DNA of 64,000 bases from JAJDXO01 sp965213765. Its GTDB lineage: Bacteria; Pseudomonadota; Alphaproteobacteria; Rhodospirillales; UBA2165. Each line of letters starts with the position of its first letter. Within the stretch, counting starts at the first letter, position 1. Positions 35,334-43,441 of the stretch are shown piece after piece. The stretch covers positions 2,480,001-2,544,000 of the forward strand of contig OZ243926.1 in NCBI GenBank assembly GCA_965213765.1. Reading direction: 5' to 3'. The position numbers were made by a program, and so were the translations under genes. Under the pieces are notes generated by a model. It did not search any database and was not told where the DNA came from. It was given only the letters and a program-made list of their open reading frames with translations.

Positions 35334-35957
35334 TTATTTCTGTTCTTCGTCGCCGGCGGCGGCCTCGTCCGCCGGAGCCTCATCGGCGGGCGCTTCCTCA
35401 GCAGCCGCCTCTTCAGCCGGGGCCTCGGCTGCTTCCTCGACGACGGCTTCCTCGACCACCTCTTCGGGCGCATCGGGATCAATGGGCGCACCCGCCGCGA
35501 TCAACTCCTCGTCGGTCGCCTGGGCGGCGGAGGCAATGGCTTGGCGTTTCTCCTCGGCGGCCGCCTCACGATCGGCCGCAGACAACTTTGCCGCATAGCC
35601 GTCGGTCCGCTCGGCGATCCGCGCCGACTTGCCGGAACGATCGCGCAAGTAGTAGAGCTTGGCACGACGGACGTCGCCGCGGCGAACCACCTGAATGCCG
35701 GCGACATTGGGCGAATAGAGCGGAAAGACCCGTTCAACGCCCTCACCATAGGAAATTTTTCGAATGGTGAAGGACGAATTCAGCCCGTCATTCTTGCGTG
35801 CGATGCACATGCCCTCAAAGGCCTGAATCCTTTCGCGGCTGCCCTCAACCACCTTCACGTCGACCCGGACCGTGTCGCCACGGGCGAATTCAGGGGTTTC
35901 CCTGTCCGCGGTCAGTTTGGCCATTTGCTCCTGTTCGAGCTCTTGAATGATGTTCAT
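35334..35957 (-). CDS. rplS: 50S ribosomal protein L19 with long acidic C-terminal tail
   Basis: L19 sits at the 30S-50S interface. The core (residues 1 to about 115) is typical: MNIIQELEQEQMAKL, GDTVRVDVKVVEGSRERIQAFEG, and GVERVFPLYSPNVAGIQVVRRGDVRRAKLYYLRDRSGK. The product is 207 residues, against about 115-130 in most bacteria, because of a tail of roughly 90 residues that becomes almost purely Ala, Glu, Asp and Pro after residue 140. The ATG at 35957 is the family start; an upstream in-frame extension overlaps trmD. It lies 11 bases after trmD and 38 before leuC. The companion protein S16 has a similar tail. Confidence 0.95.
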   Translation of the reverse strand: MNIIQELEQEQMAKLTADRETPEFARGDTVRVDVKVVEGSRERIQAFEGMCIARKNDGLNSSFTIRKISYGEGVERVFPLYSPNVAGIQVVRRGDVRRAKLYYLRDRSGKSARIAERTDGYAAKLSAADREAAAEEKRQAIASAAQATDEELIAAGAPIDPDAPEEVVEEAVVEEAAEAPAEEAAAEEAPADEAPADEAAAGDEEQK

Positions 35958-35968
35958 CGTTCCAATCC

Positions 35969-36691
35969 TCATCTTGGCCCGGTCTGTTTTCGGGCCGCCC
36001 GGTAGGCCGCCCACAGGTCCGGCCGTCTTTCCTTCGTTACCATCTCCGCCTCGGCACGCCGCCAGGCTTCGATTTTTTCGTGGTGCCCGGACAACAGCAC
36101 GTCCGGCACCTCACGATCACGCCACTCCCGTGGCCGCGTATAGTGGGGGCACTCCAGCAAACCCCCTTCAAAACTCTCTTCTTCCGGCGAAGCGTCGCTC
36201 CCCATGACACCCGGCAATAGTCGCACACAGGCATCAATCAGTGTCAGCGCCGCGGGTTCGCCGCCTGAAAGCACGAAATCGCCGATGCTCAGCTCTTCCG
36301 GCTCCCACTCATCGATCACCCGTTGATCGATGCCTTCGTAGCGTCCGCACAACAAGACCACTCCCGGCCCCTCGGCCAGCGCGCGAACGCGCGTTTGGGT
36401 AATAGGTCGGCCGCGCGGTGTCAAATAGATCAGTGCACGGTCATCCGCAGAAGTGTCTCGCGCTTCCCGAAGGGCCGCGTCGACTACATCCGCCCGCATG
36501 ACCATTCCCGGTCCGCCACCAAACGGAGTGTCATCGACGGAGGCGTGTTTATCGCTCGTAAACCCCCGAATGTCCAACGTTTCCAACGACCATGTGCCGT
36601 TGTCCATGGCCTTGCCGGACAACGATTGTCCAAGCGGTCCCGGGAACATTTCCGGGAACAACGTCAACACGGTCGCAGACCACGCGTTCAT
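35969..36691 (-). CDS. trmD: tRNA (guanine-N1-)-methyltransferase
   Basis: TrmD methylates G37 next to the anticodon in tRNAs reading CNN codons, preventing frameshifts. The 240-residue product has the deep-trefoil-knot SAM site: VLTLFPEMFPGPLGQSLSGKA, DTPFGGGPGMVMRADVV, LLCGRYEGIDQRVIDEW and EELSIGDFVLSGGEPAAL. It is complete and of normal length. It lies five bases after rimM and 11 before rplS, in the conserved rpsP-rimM-trmD-rplS order. Confidence 0.97.
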   Translation of the reverse strand: MNAWSATVLTLFPEMFPGPLGQSLSGKAMDNGTWSLETLDIRGFTSDKHASVDDTPFGGGPGMVMRADVVDAALREARDTSADDRALIYLTPRGRPITQTRVRALAEGPGVVLLCGRYEGIDQRVIDEWEPEELSIGDFVLSGGEPAALTLIDACVRLLPGVMGSDASPEEESFEGGLLECPHYTRPREWRDREVPDVLLSGHHEKIEAWRRAEAEMVTKERRPDLWAAYRAARKQTGPR

Positions 36692-36696
36692 CGGTC

Positions 36697-37257
36697 TTAT
36701 CCGTTCTCCTCATCCTGGTCCGCGAGGCCGTCATCCTGTTTGGCCCCGTCGATACTCAGCCCTTCCGGCGGATCGACGACCACATATTCCCGATCCAAAT
36801 CGATCTCCGGCACCGCCTCTCGGCTGAACGGGACGACCAGCGGTTTCCCGCTCTCCAGCAATATTTCCATCACCTCACCGGCGCCAAAATCATCCAGGCT
36901 TCGCACCGTTCCCATTGTACGCCCATCCACTGACCGCACCGGAAGGCCGACCAGGTCGGCATGATAGAACTCGTCATCCGCCGGGGCCGGCAATTGTTCA
37001 CGGGCGAGGTACAATTCGGTTCCCTTCAGGGCCTCGGCGGCGGTCCGGTCGTCCACTCCTTCGATCCGGGCGATCAGCGCCCCCTTGGAAGAACCGTGAA
37101 GCCGAATGCTGAACACGCGTTCGCCCGCCTGGTCCGTCAGGTCGCCGTATGCCGCAATATCCGAGGGATCATCCGTGAAACTCTTGATCCGAACCTCGCC
37201 GCCGAGGCCTCGGGCCCCGGTGATTGCGCCAACCAGTATCCGCTTGGCGTCGCTCAT
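36697..37257 (-). CDS. rimM: Ribosome maturation factor RimM
   Basis: RimM binds S19 and assists maturation of the 30S head. The 186-residue product starts MSDAKRILVGAITGARGLGGEVRI (the family G-x-hG motif). It has the PRC-barrel domain in the C-terminal half with FYHADLVGLPV and GAGEVMEILLESGKPLVVPF. A start eight codons earlier is possible, but the ATG at 37257 gives the usual N-terminus. It follows rpsP by 36 bases and precedes trmD by five, consistent with one transcript. Confidence 0.95.
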   Translation of the reverse strand: MSDAKRILVGAITGARGLGGEVRIKSFTDDPSDIAAYGDLTDQAGERVFSIRLHGSSKGALIARIEGVDDRTAAEALKGTELYLAREQLPAPADDEFYHADLVGLPVRSVDGRTMGTVRSLDDFGAGEVMEILLESGKPLVVPFSREAVPEIDLDREYVVVDPPEGLSIDGAKQDDGLADQDEENG

Positions 37258-37293
37258 CAGCGTACGGCCTGAGGGCCCCACCGCATTCCGGAA

Positions 37294-37986
37294 TTACTCC
37301 TCCTTCTTCTCTTCCTCGTCACCAGGCTCTTCCGCCGGCGCCTCTTCTTGAGGGGCCTCCTCTCCGGCGGGGGCTTCCTCGGCCGCGGCCGCCTCATCAG
37401 GGGCCTCTTCCGCAGGGGCCTCTTCCGTAGCGGCAGAGTCCTCCGCCGGCGCCTCGTCGGCAGGCGCTGCGGCCTCCGCGGCGGGGGCTTCCTCGTCACC
37501 AGGCTCTTCCGCCGGCACCTCTTCTTGAGCCGCCTCCTCCCCGGCGGGAACCTCCTCGTCAGGCGCCTCTTCCGTAGCGGCAGAGTCCTCCGCCGGCGCT
37601 TCGTCGGCAGGCGCTGCGGCCTCCGCGGCCGCGGCCGCGGCTGCCTCCTTGGCGGCTTCTTCGGCGGCGGCCATCCGCTCCATCGTCTTGGCGCGCGGAA
37701 GATGTTGCTTGGTCTGCTCGGGCCGCTCGGAGGCTTTGCGAATACCCGCGGCATCCAGGAACCGGGCGACACGATCCGTCGGCAGCGCGCCGTTTTCCAG
37801 CCAATGCCTGATCCGGTCTTCCTTCATGTTCAGCCGCTCGGGACTGTCCTTGGCCACCATCGGGTTGTAGGTGCCGAGCCTCTCAATAAACCGGCCATCC
37901 CGGGGCGACCGGGAATCCGCGACAACGATACGGTAATACGGACGTTTCTTTGCTCCGCCCCGCGATAGTCTGATCTTTAGTGCCAT
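37294..37986 (-). CDS. rpsP: 30S ribosomal protein S16 with very long acidic C-terminal tail
   Basis: S16 is a small-subunit assembly protein. The core, MALKIRLSRGGAKKRPYYRI to about residue 105 (including RIRHWLENGALPTDRVARFL), is normal. The product is 230 residues, more than double the usual 80-100, because of a tail of about 125 residues made almost only of Ala, Glu, Pro and Asp. The tail contains internal duplications (122-142 matches 171-191; 149-166 matches 208-225). The start at 37986 follows the family; upstream in-frame sequence was excluded. It lies between ffh and rimM. The tail is in frame and ends with a natural stop, so it is not an artefact of a missed stop. Confidence 0.95.
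   Translation of the reverse strand: MALKIRLSRGGAKKRPYYRIVVADSRSPRDGRFIERLGTYNPMVAKDSPERLNMKEDRIRHWLENGALPTDRVARFLDAAGIRKASERPEQTKQHLPRAKTMERMAAAEEAAKEAAAAAAAEAAAPADEAPAEDSAATEEAPDEEVPAGEEAAQEEVPAEEPGDEEAPAAEAAAPADEAPAEDSAATEEAPAEEAPDEAAAAEEAPAGEEAPQEEAPAEEPGDEEEKKEE
37414..37623. repeat. Internal direct repeats in the rpsP tail coding region
   Basis: The segments 37561-37623 and 37414-37476 are near-identical 63-base direct repeats, 147 bases apart, each encoding the same Ala/Pro/Asp/Glu-rich run. A further pair of related repeats encodes GEEA(A/P)QEE(V/A)PAEEPGDEE. Such coding repeats tend to expand and contract by recombination, so tail length may vary between strains. Confidence 0.75.
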
Positions 37987-38070
37987 AGTCTTTCGACCTC
38001 CGTGGTAGGGCCGCATTGCGGCCGCATTCAAATGATTCGTTCCAGTTCGGTGCCAGTTCGGTATTTGCAC

Positions 38071-39447
38071 TCACTTGAAACCGGGCGGCGGCATCATCCC
38101 GGGCGGCAACGCGCCCGGCGGGAGCCCGCCAGCCAGGCCCTTCTTTCCCATTTTTCCCATCTTCTTCATCATTCCGGCCATCTGCTGATACTGCTTCAGC
38201 AGGCGATTGACCTCCTGAACCGACGTACCGGAGCCGGCGGCGATCCGCTTTCGCCGCTTGGCGTTCAACAGCTTGGGATTGCTTCGCTCTTTGGGCGTCA
38301 TCGACTGAATGATGGCGTGCTGATGGGCGATCGTCTTGTCGTCGACGTTCGCCGCATCCATCTGCTTCTGCATTTTACCGACCCCCGGCAGCATCCCCAT
38401 GATGCCCTGGAGATCGCCCATTTTTCGCACCTGGGCCAACTGATCACCCAAGTCCTCAAGGGTGAACCGGCCTTTCAACGCCCGCTTGGCGACCTTCTCC
38501 GCCTTCTCGGTATCGAAGGTCTCTTGGGCCTTCTCCACCAGCCCAACCACGTCACCCATGCCGAGAATACGGCCGGCGATGCGATCCGCCTGGAACGTCT
38601 CAAGATCGTCGAGTTTTTCCCCGACGCCCATCAGTTTGATCGGACACCCGGTGACCGACCGCATGGATAGCGCCGCGCCGCCCCGGCTGTCACCGTCCAC
38701 ACGTGTCAGGACGATGCCCGTCAGACCGACCCGCTCGTTGAAGGTTTTGGCGGTATTCACCGCGTCCTGACCGGAAAGCGCGTCGGCGACCAACAGGGTT
38801 TCCACCGGCATCACCTGATCGCGGATAATTGCGGCCTCGGCCATGAGTTCGTCATCAATCGCCAAACGGCCGGCGGTATCGAGAATGACCACATCGAAAC
38901 CCTCGCGGCGGCCCACATCCATGGCCCGCCTGGCGATCCCAACCGGCTGCTCGCCGAGGACCGGCTGCACAACCTGTGTCCCCACCTGCTCACCTAAGGT
39001 CGCCAACTGTTGGGCCGCGGCAGGACGAGCAACGTCGAGGGCGGCCAGCAGCACTTTCTTGCGCTCCTTGTCGATGAGCCTGGACGCGATTTTGGCGCAG
39101 CTCGTGGTCTTACCTGAACCCTGAAGACCAACCATCATCAACGCCGCCGGGGGTTGGGCCGCCAAGTCGAGGCCGGCTTCTTCGGGTCCCAGCATTTCAA
39201 CCAACTGGTCGTGGACAATCTTGACCACCATTTGACCCGGCGTGACGCTCTTGAGCACCTCCGTACCGACCGCGGCCTCGGTGACCTTCTCGACGAACTC
39301 TTTAACGACGGGCAACGCGACATCCGCTTCCAACAAGGCCACCCGCACCTCGCGCATGGCTTCATTGACATCGGACTCGTTCAACGCACCTCGGCGCTTC
39401 AAACGCTCGAAGATGTCGTCAAATCGGCTGGTCAAACCATCAAACAT
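38071..39447 (-). CDS. ffh: Signal recognition particle protein Ffh
   Basis: Ffh is the SRP54-type GTPase that binds signal sequences on ribosomes and delivers them to FtsY. The 458-residue product has the N domain (1-90), G domain with P-loop GLQGSGKT at 107-114, DTAGR and TRVDGDSRGGAAL motifs, and a Met-rich M domain from about 300 ending in MMKKMGKMGKKG. It heads the ffh-rpsP-rimM-trmD-rplS run (84 bases before rpsP). Its partner ftsY lies in the window at 42.4 kb. The leader carries a promoter and an intrinsic terminator (separate entries), suggesting attenuation. Confidence 0.97.
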   Translation of the reverse strand: MFDGLTSRFDDIFERLKRRGALNESDVNEAMREVRVALLEADVALPVVKEFVEKVTEAAVGTEVLKSVTPGQMVVKIVHDQLVEMLGPEEAGLDLAAQPPAALMMVGLQGSGKTTSCAKIASRLIDKERKKVLLAALDVARPAAAQQLATLGEQVGTQVVQPVLGEQPVGIARRAMDVGRREGFDVVILDTAGRLAIDDELMAEAAIIRDQVMPVETLLVADALSGQDAVNTAKTFNERVGLTGIVLTRVDGDSRGGAALSMRSVTGCPIKLMGVGEKLDDLETFQADRIAGRILGMGDVVGLVEKAQETFDTEKAEKVAKRALKGRFTLEDLGDQLAQVRKMGDLQGIMGMLPGVGKMQKQMDAANVDDKTIAHQHAIIQSMTPKERSNPKLLNAKRRKRIAAGSGTSVQEVNRLLKQYQQMAGMMKKMGKMGKKGLAGGLPPGALPPGMMPPPGFK

Positions 39448-39482
39448 GCGCCCAAATCCGCCAAAATTCCGAATTTACAACC

Positions 39483-39517
39483 AAAAAACGCCAGTGCGCG
39501 AAACTCGCGGACTGGCG
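39483..39517 (-). terminator. Intrinsic terminator inside the ffh leader (attenuator-like)
   Basis: On the minus strand CGCCAGT-C-CGCGA, loop GTT, TCGCG-C-ACTGGCG forms a 12-bp stem with one mismatch and is followed at once by TTTTTT (39483-39488). It lies 35 bases before the ffh ATG and about 25 bases after the likely transcription start. No minus-strand gene lies upstream, so its purpose must be to stop or regulate transcription from the ffh promoter, or to end a very short RNA. A competing stem CGCCCCC/GGGGGCG lies just upstream in the leader. Confidence 0.7.
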
Positions 39518-39547
39518 GCGCCCCCCGGGACGTCGATTAGGGGGCGG

Positions 39548-39576
39548 AACCTACGGTCTGTCCCATGGCCTGTCAA
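39548..39576 (-). promoter_or_regulatory. Predicted sigma-70 promoter for ffh operon
   Basis: On the minus strand TTGACA (39571-39576) is followed after exactly 17 bases by TAGGTT (39548-39553). The -35 hexamer is perfect and the -10 is partial. A start near 39541 would give a leader of about 94 bases to ffh containing the terminator hairpin. This is the best promoter-like sequence I found in the window. Confidence 0.6.
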
Positions 39577-39618
39577 GGTATACCAGGCGGACATTTCAGA
39601 TGGTAATGTGCAACCAAG

Positions 39619-39638
39619 ACCTGTGAATTCCCACAGGT
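39619..39638. promoter_or_regulatory. Dyad ACCTGTG-N6-CACAGGT, possible regulator site
   Basis: A perfect 7-bp inverted repeat with 6-base spacer lies in the divergent ffh / XRE-regulator gap, 185 bases before the regulator start and 43 bases upstream of the ffh -35 box. It is the right size for a dimeric repressor site. Autoregulation by the neighbouring XRE protein is an inference from position only. Confidence 0.4.
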
Positions 39639-39822
39639 GCATTTGAAATTGGCCGCCGCACAATCCTGCTTGCAAGAGGTAAATCATATTTTGCGGCCTT
39701 CGAGACGAATACGGTCGAATAACTTTTGCGCTCGATTGGTTTCGGGGACGTGCCGGAGCGCGCTGCGACCGGAACCCGTTTCTTCGGAGAATTCATTCGG
39801 GACCAGGGAGCTTGCATGAACC

Positions 39823-40254
39823 ATGGGACGGCGAACCGTAAAGATTGATGGACCGGATACGATTGACCGGTATGTGGGCTCCCGGGTTCGTGCACGCCGC
39901 GTGGGGTTGCGCATGAGCCAGACGAAACTCGGCAACGCCATAGGGGTTACCTTCCAGCAAATTCAGAAATACGAGAACGGCGCCAATCGGATCGGCGCCA
40001 GCAATCTGTTCAAAATCGGTCAGGCGCTTGGGGTTGAGGTCTCGTTCTTCTTTTACGGCATGCCGGACTTCGACAAACAATCCAAGGCCCGAGGCAAACT
40101 CTCCGATGGCTCGCAAGAGCAATTCAACGATGACCCGATGACGTCGAGGGAAGCCATTGAGCTCATGCACAATTATTTCCGTGTCCCCGACGAACAGGTC
40201 CGGAAACGGCTCTCCCAGTTCGTCAGGAGTTTGGCGCGCGACGCCAACGCCTAA
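39823..40254 (+). CDS. XRE-family HTH regulator (PraR/SinR-like)
   Basis: This 143-residue DNA-binding protein has a single HTH_3 domain at about residues 18-74: GSRVRARRVGLRMSQTKLG, then GVTFQQIQKYENGANRIGASN, then LGVEVSFFFYGMP. The QQIQKYE..NR.GAS recognition segment is typical of alphaproteobacterial PraR/SinR-like regulators, which act in biofilm, quorum-sensing or stress control. The C-terminal part (about 95-143) is helical, including EAIELMHNYFRVPDEQVRKRLSQFV, probably for dimerisation. It is divergent from ffh and 79 bases before dapF. The target genes cannot be deduced; a nearby dyad at 39619-39638 is a candidate operator. Confidence 0.9.
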   Translation: MGRRTVKIDGPDTIDRYVGSRVRARRVGLRMSQTKLGNAIGVTFQQIQKYENGANRIGASNLFKIGQALGVEVSFFFYGMPDFDKQSKARGKLSDGSQEQFNDDPMTSREAIELMHNYFRVPDEQVRKRLSQFVRSLARDANA

Positions 40255-40333
40255 ATTCAGACTGTAAAATTCGCGCGCGATACCAGCGCATTTCTCTTGG
40301 ACTTCTCGGGGATTCCGCCATATATCCCCGCCT

Positions 40334-41164
40334 ATGAGTTCGATCGACTTTATAAAGATGCACGGACTCGGCAACGATTTCGTGGTGATTGACGGACGCT
40401 CCCGGCCGATTGCGTTGTCCGACGCGCGCGCGCGCGCCATCGCGGACCGCCGCACGGGCGTCGGCTGTGATCAACTCATCATTCTCGAGCCGGCGACGGA
40501 TACGAGTGCCGCGCTGTTCATGCGGATCCACAATGCGGACGGAGGAGAGGTCGATGCGTGCGGTAACGCCACCCGCTGTGTCGGCGATATGGTGCTGACG
40601 GAGATCGGCCAGGAGCGGGCACAAATCCAAACCGGCGCCGGATTGCTGACGGTCTGGCGATCGGATGGCGGTATCAGCGTGGACATGGGGGAAGCCAAAG
40701 ATCAATGGATGGACATCCCGCTTGCCGAAGACGTAGACACGCTGCATTTGGAGATCGGTGAGGGACCGCTGCAAGATCCCGTCGCGGTATCGGTCGGCAA
40801 CCCGCACGCGGTGTTTTTTGTGGAAGATGCCGAGGAAATAGACCTTGCGGCGGTCGGGCCTGTCCTCGAGCACCACCCGCTCTACCCCGAGCGCGCCAAT
40901 GTAGAGGCCGTCTCGGTTCTGTCGCGATCGCATCTGCGGGTGCGGGTGTGGGAGCGCGGGGTGGGTATCACCCGGGCCTGCGGCACCGGCGCCTGCGCGG
41001 CGGCGGTCGCGGCGGTGCGCCGGGGTCTGGCGGACCGGGAACTAACCGTCAGCCTCGACGGCGGCGACCTGACGACAAGCTGGCTTGAAAATGGCCACAT
41101 CATCATGGCGGGCGCGGTCGCTGAGAGTTTCAGAGGCACCCTCCCGGGGGAGATGGTGCAATGA
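40334..41164 (+). CDS. dapF: Diaminopimelate epimerase
   Basis: DapF converts LL- to meso-diaminopimelate for lysine and peptidoglycan synthesis without a cofactor, using two cysteines. Both are present in the 276-residue product: C76 in DACGNATRC and C216 in ACGTGACAAAV. Substrate-binding segments MHGLGNDFVVID and SVGNPHAVFFVED are also visible. The length is normal. Its stop overlaps the mtaB start by four bases (ATGA), and mtaB likewise overlaps ftsY, so dapF-mtaB-ftsY form one tightly coupled operon. Confidence 0.97.
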   Translation: MSSIDFIKMHGLGNDFVVIDGRSRPIALSDARARAIADRRTGVGCDQLIILEPATDTSAALFMRIHNADGGEVDACGNATRCVGDMVLTEIGQERAQIQTGAGLLTVWRSDGGISVDMGEAKDQWMDIPLAEDVDTLHLEIGEGPLQDPVAVSVGNPHAVFFVEDAEEIDLAAVGPVLEHHPLYPERANVEAVSVLSRSHLRVRVWERGVGITRACGTGACAAAVAAVRRGLADRELTVSLDGGDLTTSWLENGHIIMAGAVAESFRGTLPGEMVQ

Positions 41165-42405
41165 GCGCCCGGGTTATCACCCTCGGCTGCCGGCTGAACA
41201 GCTTCGAATCCGAGGTAATCAAGAACCGAACCGGCGAGGCGGGCCTCGACAATGCCGTGGTGATCAACACCTGTGCGGTGACAAGCGAAGCCGAGCGGCA
41301 GGCCAGTCAAACGATCCGCCGGGCGCGGCGTGAACATCCGGAAGCCAGGATAATCGTGACGGGATGCTCGGCACAGGTGGACGCGGACCGTTACGCGAGC
41401 ATGCCCGAGGTGGACCAGGTCCTCGGCAATGAAGAAAAACTTCGGATGGAGAGCTATCTGCCGGCGTTGAGCCGGGAGCCCATCGTGGTGTCGGACATCA
41501 TGCGGATCACCGAGACCGCCGGGCATCTGGTCGAGGGCTTCGAGAGCCGCACGCGGGCCTTCGTTCAAATTCAACAGGGATGCGACCACCGTTGCACCTT
41601 TTGCATTATTCCGTTCGGCCGCGGCAACAACCGGAGCGTGCCGGTCGGGACAATCGTCGATCAGATTGAAAGTCTGACCTCGGCCGGCTACCGGGAAGTG
41701 GTGCTTACGGGTGTCGATATCAGCTCCTACGGAACTGATCTGCCGGGACAACCGACCTTGGGCGAATTGGTGCGCCGTATCCTTGCCCTGATACCCGATT
41801 TGCCGAGATTGCGGCTCAGCTCGCTTGATCCGGCAGTCAGAGACCCGGCGTTGATGCTCGTACTCTCGACAGAATCCCGGCTCATGCCTCATATCCATCT
41901 GAGTGCTCAAGCGGGCAATGACTTGGTCCTCAAGCGGATGAAACGCCGGCATGGCCGCGAAGGTTTTTTGCAGTTGTGCGGCGATCTCAGGGCGTCCCGT
42001 CCCGATGTCGTGCTGGGTGCCGACTTCATCACCGGATTCCCGACGGAAACCCCGGAGATGTTCGCTGAAACGCTCTCACTCGTCCACGAGGCGAAGCTTA
42101 CCTATCTGCATGTATTCCCTTATTCCGAACGGCCCGGCACGCCGGCGACACAGATGCCCCCGGTGCCAAAGCCCGTCCGGCATGAACGGGCCCGGCGGCT
42201 GCGCGAGGCCGGCAATGCGCAGAGGTCCGCTTACCTCGATTCTCAAATTGGAGAGCGTGTGCGGATACTCGTCGAGAGCGATGGGCGCGGCTACACGGAG
42301 CACTATGCCCCGGCCCAACTTGCCGGCGACACCCCTCAAGGCGTCATTGTCGACGCCAACATCGAACACGTTACCGGCGGTCACCTGATTGCCCGGGCCG
42401 CATGA
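41161..42405 (+). CDS. mtaB: tRNA t6A37 methylthiotransferase MtaB
   Basis: This radical-SAM enzyme converts N6-threonylcarbamoyladenosine at position 37 of tRNA to the 2-methylthio form. The 414-residue product has the N-terminal UPF0004 domain with cluster cysteines C10, C38 and C69, and the radical-SAM motif C141-x3-C145-x2-C148 in QQGCDHRCTFCIIPFGRGN. The C-terminal TRAM-like segment (QIGERVRILVE) follows. GRGNNRS after the radical-SAM motif favours MtaB over MiaB or RimO. It overlaps dapF and ftsY by four bases each. Confidence 0.94.
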   Translation: MSARVITLGCRLNSFESEVIKNRTGEAGLDNAVVINTCAVTSEAERQASQTIRRARREHPEARIIVTGCSAQVDADRYASMPEVDQVLGNEEKLRMESYLPALSREPIVVSDIMRITETAGHLVEGFESRTRAFVQIQQGCDHRCTFCIIPFGRGNNRSVPVGTIVDQIESLTSAGYREVVLTGVDISSYGTDLPGQPTLGELVRRILALIPDLPRLRLSSLDPAVRDPALMLVLSTESRLMPHIHLSAQAGNDLVLKRMKRRHGREGFLQLCGDLRASRPDVVLGADFITGFPTETPEMFAETLSLVHEAKLTYLHVFPYSERPGTPATQMPPVPKPVRHERARRLREAGNAQRSAYLDSQIGERVRILVESDGRGYTEHYAPAQLAGDTPQGVIVDANIEHVTGGHLIARAA

Positions 42406-43361
42406 CAGGAGAGGATACCGGACAGAATCATGGCTGGCTGAACCGGCTAACCTCCGGACTGCGGCGCACGTCGTCGGCGCTAGGTCAAAACCTGGGCGAT
42501 CTGTTTTCGGGCGCTCGAAAACTCGATAGAGCCACACTGGATGAACTCGAAGAGTTGCTGATCGCGACCGATATCGGCGTCTCGACGGCGGCAAAGCTTA
42601 CCCGGAAATTGGCCGAGGGACGGTTCGACCAGGAAATCACCGGTGATGAGGTCCGCGCCGCCCTTGCAGCACAAATCGCGGAAATCCTGTCGCCGGTTGC
42701 CGAGCCTTTGGCGATAGATCCAGGTCACCGGCCCCACACGGTCCTCGTTTGCGGCGTGAATGGCAGCGGTAAGACCACTACCGTCGGCAAGCTCGCCCAA
42801 TTATATCGGGACCAGGGATTGAGCGTCATGCTGGCCGCCGCGGACACGTTCCGGGCAGCGGCCGTGGAGCAGCTTCAGATTTGGGGCGAACGCACGGGGG
42901 CGCCGGTAGTGGCACGCGAGACCGGCGCCGATGCGGCAGGCCTGGTGTTCGACGCCATCGAAGAAGCGCGGCGGCAAAACGCCGATCTGCTGCTAATCGA
43001 TACCGCGGGCCGGCTTCAGAACAAAACCGAGTTAATGGATGAACTCAAGAAGGTCATCCGGGTCGCCAAGAAGCTGGATGAAACGGCGCCGCAATCAACC
43101 CTGTTGGTGCTCGACGCGACCGTGGGCCAGAACGCTCACTCCCAGGTCGAGACATTCCGCGACATGGTCGACGTGACCGGCCTGGCGGTTACTAAACTGG
43201 ACGGCAGCGCGAAGGCCGGCGTGGTGGTGGCGCTGGCCGAGAGATTCGGTCTGCCGATCCACGCAATCGGGGTCGGCGAGCAGGCGGACGACCTGCGGCC
43301 CTTCGATGCAACTTCGTTTGCCCGGGCGCTGGTGGATTTGGGACCGGAAGAAACCGGCTAG
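42402..43361 (+). CDS. ftsY: Signal recognition particle receptor FtsY
   Basis: FtsY is the membrane-associated SRP receptor GTPase. The 319-residue product has the NG domain with P-loop GVNGSGKT at 118-125, DTAGRLQNKTEL, and TKLDGSAKAGVVVAL. The acidic A domain seen in Escherichia coli is nearly absent, as in many alphaproteobacteria; the N-terminus is a short amphipathic segment NHGWLNRLTSGLRRT that probably binds lipid. The stop codon TAG is part of the CTAG target duplicated by the adjacent IS element, so the insertion left the protein intact but separated ftsY from whatever lay downstream. Confidence 0.97.
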   Translation: MTGEDTGQNHGWLNRLTSGLRRTSSALGQNLGDLFSGARKLDRATLDELEELLIATDIGVSTAAKLTRKLAEGRFDQEITGDEVRAALAAQIAEILSPVAEPLAIDPGHRPHTVLVCGVNGSGKTTTVGKLAQLYRDQGLSVMLAAADTFRAAAVEQLQIWGERTGAPVVARETGADAAGLVFDAIEEARRQNADLLLIDTAGRLQNKTELMDELKKVIRVAKKLDETAPQSTLLVLDATVGQNAHSQVETFRDMVDVTGLAVTKLDGSAKAGVVVALAERFGLPIHAIGVGEQADDLRPFDATSFARALVDLGPEETG

Positions 43362-43377
43362 CAGGCTGCTGAAAAAC
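43362..43377 (+). repeat. IS left terminal inverted repeat
   Basis: CAGGCTGCTGAAAAAC begins immediately after the CTAG target duplication that contains the ftsY stop codon. It is identical over 16 bases to the complement of the right end at 44662-44677. Confidence 0.9.
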
Positions 43378-43441
43378 CCACTGGCGCGATTCCCGGTATC
43401 GTGATTCTCTGCCCCTGGGTTGATCGGTGCTGGAGGTTGTG

